Position numbers and translations under genes: made by a program. A DNA stretch of 28,762 bases from a virus. Location: the IMG/VR virus record IMGVR_UViG_3300035190_000748, positions 1-28,762 of that record. One strand, written 5' to 3'. Below, in pieces: positions 25,869-28,762 of this stretch. Under the pieces are notes generated by a model. The model made no database searches and was not told the origin of the DNA. It saw nothing but the letters and a program-made list of their open reading frames with translations. Every line of letters starts with the position of its first letter. Positions within the stretch are counted from its first letter, which is position 1.

Positions 25869-26387
25869 CTAAGCAGTTAGTATGTCAACTGGACCAATAC
25901 AAGATGTACTGTATGCAACCGCTGCATTTAAAGCTAGAGTCAGACGACGCTTGGGATCTTTATGATTTTGGGTAGCATGAAGAGAACCCATAGCGAAGTC
26001 TGCTCCAGATCCTATAGCACAGAAGTCTCTGTCATAGGAAACTAATGTAAGGCCATCTGCATCATGTTCATACAGCTTTCCTTTTACTCCAATCAATAGG
26101 GATAATTCGCTATCCTTACCGCCAATATCCCACTCAGTATAAAAAGCTTTTAGTGATTTTAAAAATTTACCATGCATAAATTTATCAGGGTTGCCTTCTA
26201 ATGCAGGTGGTACAAAGTTGTATTGAATAATCTGACCATCAAATGTACCAGCAAAACCAAATATGTAAGGACCTGATTTCCATATTTTTGGTTTGTCAAT
26301 AGGAACAATGTAGGTACCTTCAGATGCCCCACGTTCTCCAGCAAGGTATACCTTACCGTCCTTCATTATTCCTGCAATGCAAGTCAT
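25869..26387 (-). CDS. HslV/proteasome beta-like Ntn hydrolase
   Basis: A 172-aa protein beginning MTCIAGIMKDGKVYLAGERGAS, the N-terminus of proteasome-type Ntn hydrolases. Thr2 becomes the nucleophile after Met removal, and the E/D and K of the family are matched by GER at 18-20 and KPKIWKSG near 32-39. IFGFAGTFDGQ and, further on, DFCAIGSGADFAMGSLHA match the later strands. No HslU-type ATPase is present. It could work alone, with a host ATPase, or as a virion-linked hydrolase. It has a perfect promoter and a leader with AGGGGT. Confidence 0.78.
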   Translation of the reverse strand: MTCIAGIMKDGKVYLAGERGASEGTYIVPIDKPKIWKSGPYIFGFAGTFDGQIIQYNFVPPALEGNPDKFMHGKFLKSLKAFYTEWDIGGKDSELSLLIGVKGKLYEHDADGLTLVSYDRDFCAIGSGADFAMGSLHATQNHKDPKRRLTLALNAAVAYSTSCIGPVDILTA

Positions 26388-26413
26388 GCCTACCCCTAAG
26401 TCACTATATTACT

Positions 26414-26442
26414 AGTATACCAGAGGCAGGCATGAGTGTCAA
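26414..26442 (-). promoter_or_regulatory. Consensus promoter for the HslV-like gene
   Basis: On the minus strand TTGACA (26442 down to 26437), a 17-bp spacer and TATACT (26419 down to 26414). The leader is about 20 nt with a ribosome site (AGGGGT), so this gene is not leaderless. Confidence 0.85.
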
Positions 26443-26452
26443 ATATGATTAA

Positions 26453-26752
26453 TTATACTAACTTTGACTTTGCTCTACGCTTTTCTACAGCAACATCTTG
26501 TACAGTTACTGCATTTTTGTCTGTAGTGGAAAATGCTGCGTTGATTTCATCTCTTGTAAGCTTGCCATCGTCCATAAATGCACGAGCTAGCTTCTCAACA
26601 ACAACTGCTACTGCACTAAGTCCAGCAACTGTCATAGCCTTTGCTACTGAAATTCCTGCGATTGCTCCAGCACCAATTACTGCAAGTGCATTTGCTGCAA
26701 AGACTGCAACGATACGCATCAAGATGTTCCAAATATTTGTTATGCTATTCAT
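26453..26752 (-). CDS. Small membrane protein with an EF-hand-like tail, 99 aa
   Basis: Residues about 9-55 are hydrophobic, forming two helices (IVAVFAANALAVIGAGAI and MTVAGLSAVAVVVEKL). The polar C-terminus contains DDGKLTRDEINAAF, which resembles an EF-hand or dockerin-type calcium loop, then a basic end. Holin-like by size and layout. It follows another membrane protein and the giant coiled-coil protein with tiny gaps, so the three are probably made together. Confidence 0.65.
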   Translation of the reverse strand: MNSITNIWNILMRIVAVFAANALAVIGAGAIAGISVAKAMTVAGLSAVAVVVEKLARAFMDDGKLTRDEINAAFSTTDKNAVTVQDVAVEKRRAKSKLV

Positions 26753-26754
26753 TT

Positions 26755-26934
26755 TTACTCCTCTCTATTTCTAATTGGACTTGTTAGTATCCATAATGCT
26801 GTTGTTGCCATGATTCCATAACCAACAATAGTTTTAGCACTACCGTCCAAAACTACCCAGGCAATAAACATACCAAGAAGGGTCCACGCCTGGTCTACCA
26901 TATCCTTTAGGATATTCTTTATTATTCTTACCAT
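26755..26934 (-). CDS. Small two-span membrane protein, 59 aa
   Basis: ATG 26934 lies inside the end of the long upstream gene (7-nt overlap) with a perfect AGGAGG site; the gene ends TAA 26755, two bases before the next start. Two hydrophobic stretches (about 16-29 and 36-49) with a basic N-terminus and a charged C-terminus. Probably a holin or virion-membrane partner; no family recognised. Confidence 0.7.
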   Translation of the reverse strand: MVRIIKNILKDMVDQAWTLLGMFIAWVVLDGSAKTIVGYGIMATTALWILTSPIRNREE

Positions 26935-28762
26935 CTTCTTCCTCCTCTTGAACCTGGTGAATTGGAACCTGATGCTCCACCTCCACCAGAACTTCCTCCA
27001 CCCGTACTTCCTCCTGTTGCCCCACCAGTTGCTACTGCAGCTGCGTTAATTGCTGCTCCTGCTGCTACAACAGTAGCAACGACCATATCTGTAGCTTCTT
27101 CTCTTTCTTCTTCAGTCATGTCTGCACCAATACTTCCAAGTGCTTGTAAAGCTGCACCTGGATCTGAAAACGCTGCCTCTAACAATGCTCCTGGATCTTG
27201 AACTAATTCAATATTTGCTGCAACTTCAGCAGTAATAACAAGAGCATTACCATTTTCATCAGTGCGAACTTCAACTGGTGTTGATGCTGGAAGATCAGAA
27301 TATGAAATTCCAGATGCTTGTACTTGTTCTGCTGAAATAGACTCTCCTGGTTTTAAGTCTGCAACTAGTGATGTTACAACTGCAGATACTTCTTCTTTTG
27401 ATAACTCTTTTCCAGCTTTTGCTTCTTCAGCAATTTTTGCTAATCTTTCTGCCTCAGCTTTTTCAGCAGCAATACGTTCTGCTTCTTGCTTTTCTTTCAA
27501 CTCAGCAGCAGCCTTAGCCTCTGCTTCCTGCTTGGCCTTTAGTTCTGCAGCAGCCTTTGCTTCTGCTTCCTGCTTAGCTTTGAGTTCTGCTGCAATTCTG
27601 TCTTTCTCTGCTTGAATTCTTGCCTCTTCTTCAGCCTTAGCCTTAGCCTCTGCTGCTAATCTTTCTGCTTCAATCTTTGCAAGACGTTCTGCTTCTAATC
27701 TTTCTGCTTCTGCTTTTTCAGCAGCAATTCTTTCTGCTTCCAAACGAGCCTCTGCCTCAGCCTTTAGCCTAGCTTCCTCTGCTGCTAATCGTTCAGCTTC
27801 TAAACGAGCTTCTTCTTCAGCTTTGGCTTTAGCAATCTCTGCTGCTATTCTTTCTTCTTCAATTCTTTTAGCTTCAGCCTCTGCTGCTGCTTTTTCAGCT
27901 GCTATACGCTCTGCTTCAATCTTTGCTGCAAGTTCTGCTGCAATTCTTTCTGCCTCAATCTTGGCTAGACGTTCTTCCTCAGCTTTGGCTTCTGCTTCTT
28001 GTTTTGCTTTTAATTCTGCAGCAATTCTTTCAGCTTCAATCTTTGCAAGACGCTCTGCTTCAGCTTTTGCTGCTGCTTCTGCTTCAAGTCGTTGACGTTC
28101 TAATTCTGCCAAACGTGCTGCTTCTGCTTCAGCAGCAAGCCTTTGTCTCTCAATCTCTGCTAGCCTTTCTTGTTCAGCAATAGCAGCAAGTCTTTGACGC
28201 TCTAGTTCTGCAAGTCGTTCTTGTTCAGCAATTGCAGATAATCTTTGTGCTTCTAACTCTGCAGCAATTCTATCTTGTTCTGCTTTAATTGCAGCTTGTC
28301 TTGCTATCTCAGCTAATCTTTCTTGTTCCGCAGCAATTGCAGCCTGACGTGCTGCTTCCTCTGCTGCTAACCTTTGACGTTCTAACTCTGCTAATCTTTC
28401 TTGCTCTGCAATTGCTGCTTGTCTTGCAGCCTCTGCTGCTAACGCAGCCTGACGTGCTGCTTCTTGCTCTGCTGCAATTCTGGCTGCCTCAGCAAGTGCA
28501 GCTTGTCTTTCTGCTTCAACTCTTGCTGCTTCTTGTTCTGCAGCAATTCTTGCAGCCTCTGCTGCTAACGCAGCCTGACGTGCTGCTTCTTGTTCTGCAG
28601 CAATTCTTGCAGCCTCTGCTGCTAACGCAGCCTGACGTGCTGCTTCTTGTTGAGCTGCCAGTAATGCTGCTGCTTCTGCTTCAAGTCTAGCGACTTCTGC
28701 TAGTCTAGCAACCTCTGCAAGTCTTGCTATTTCAGCCAGCCTAGCAACTTCTTCTAATCGTG
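26928..28762 (-). CDS. Giant Ala/Glu-rich coiled-coil (TolA-like) protein, 5' end outside window
   Basis: The frame is open from the right edge (no stop and no required Met) to TAG 26928, at least 611 codons. The first 460 or so residues are almost only A, E, R, K, L, I and Q in heptad-like repeats such as RLAEIEAERIAAE, predicting a long rigid helix similar to the TolA stalk. A globular part follows (KEEVSAVVTSLVADLKPGES to about residue 560), then an Ala helix and a Gly/Ser-rich tail ending SRGGRRW. This layout suits a virion fibre or tape-like structural protein, but a surface protein is possible. An internal ATG at 28112 is not needed. Confidence 0.75.
   Translation of the reverse strand, partial: RLEEVARLAEIARLAEVARLAEVARLEAEAAALLAAQQEAARQAALAAEAARIAAEQEAARQAALAAEAARIAAEQEAARVEAERQAALAEAARIAAEQEAARQAALAAEAARQAAIAEQERLAELERQRLAAEEAARQAAIAAEQERLAEIARQAAIKAEQDRIAAELEAQRLSAIAEQERLAELERQRLAAIAEQERLAEIERQRLAAEAEAARLAELERQRLEAEAAAKAEAERLAKIEAERIAAELKAKQEAEAKAEEERLAKIEAERIAAELAAKIEAERIAAEKAAAEAEAKRIEEERIAAEIAKAKAEEEARLEAERLAAEEARLKAEAEARLEAERIAAEKAEAERLEAERLAKIEAERLAAEAKAKAEEEARIQAEKDRIAAELKAKQEAEAKAAAELKAKQEAEAKAAAELKEKQEAERIAAEKAEAERLAKIAEEAKAGKELSKEEVSAVVTSLVADLKPGESISAEQVQASGISYSDLPASTPVEVRTDENGNALVITAEVAANIELVQDPGALLEAAFSDPGAALQALGSIGADMTEEEREEATDMVVATVVAAGAAINAAAVATGGATGGSTGGGSSGGGGASGSNSPGSRGGRRW
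28426..28668 (-). repeat. Tandem 57-nt coding repeats in the coiled-coil gene
   Basis: The string GCAGCCTCTGCTGCTAACGC starts at 28426, 28552 and 28609. The last two copies are nearly identical over a full 57-nt unit, which encodes the 19-residue QEAARQAALAAEAARIAAE type repeat. Near-identity at DNA level suggests recent duplication and possible length variation. Confidence 0.75.

Noticed and set aside
26840-27025. Minus-strand frame rich in Glu and Val, overlapping the end of the coiled-coil gene
   Set aside because: It is in a different frame from both the coiled-coil tail and the 59-aa membrane protein with a perfect ribosome site; it is a shadow.
27823-28690. Long plus-strand open frames rich in Leu, Gln, Ser and Ala
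   Set aside because: They are mirror images of the low-complexity minus-strand coiled-coil gene and have no start signals.
28426-28762. CRISPR-like array
   Set aside because: The repeats are in-frame coding duplications without unique spacers of constant length. No CRISPR array, insertion sequence, integrase or attachment site was seen anywhere in the window.

Overview
The window is AT-rich, almost fully coding DNA with short, tightly overlapping genes, phage-type proteins, four tRNA genes and a CHAP endolysin. It reads as part of a large tailed-phage genome. A WhiB-family regulator, a mycobacterial-type AhpC/AhpD pair, DUF7455-like and FmdB-like zinc proteins and many leaderless promoters point to an actinobacterial host. 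A low-GC aquatic actinobacterium is my guess; it is inferred, not shown. No terminase, portal, capsid or polymerase gene was recognised.

Layout. 1-655: two small genes and a terminator. 655-1565: a mostly non-coding block with two repeat families, a 22-bp iteron-like pair, a consensus promoter and three perfect DnaA boxes, which is a candidate replication origin. 1566-2858: a cupin/JmjC-like protein and small zinc or membrane proteins. 2911-4035 (minus): PstS-like phosphate-binding protein. 4151-8667: mainly plus-strand genes, with two FkbM-type methyltransferases, two Fe(II)/2OG oxygenases and many tiny genes. 8676-10025: tRNA-Met, ahpC, ahpD, tRNA-Ile(UAU), tRNA-Arg(UCU). 10017-13377: two divergent class I methyltransferases, a tandem GT25-like glycosyltransferase and a DXD sugar transferase. 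From 12.7 kb on, all but one of the genes I accept are on the minus strand (the exception is the end of the GT25 gene).

The minus half forms likely transcription units. One runs from an extended -10 promoter near 17165 to a terminator near 13410; it carries a head-associated protein, WhiB and small membrane proteins including XapX. A second starts at a consensus promoter just upstream of the endolysin (22927) and continues through DUF2061 proteins, an Asp/Asn hydroxylase-like oxygenase, an APS-kinase/nucleotidyltransferase fusion, a sulfotransferase, a nuclease and thioredoxin to a GT60-like glycosyltransferase (17207). A third region (23.2-26.4 kb) holds stress and proteolysis genes: GPx-like peroxidase, Hsp20, tRNA-Asn, secreted subtilase and an HslV/proteasome-like hydrolase. 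The right edge is a very long Ala/Glu-rich coiled-coil protein followed by two small membrane proteins.

Three themes stand out. First, a recurring promoter layout places an extended -10 exactly 6 nt before the ATG on both strands, which predicts leaderless mRNAs and settles several start codons. Second, an apparent sulfation and glycan-decoration toolkit is encoded. Third, there is a strong peroxide, redox and protein-quality set. All functions are inferred from motifs read by eye; no database search was run.
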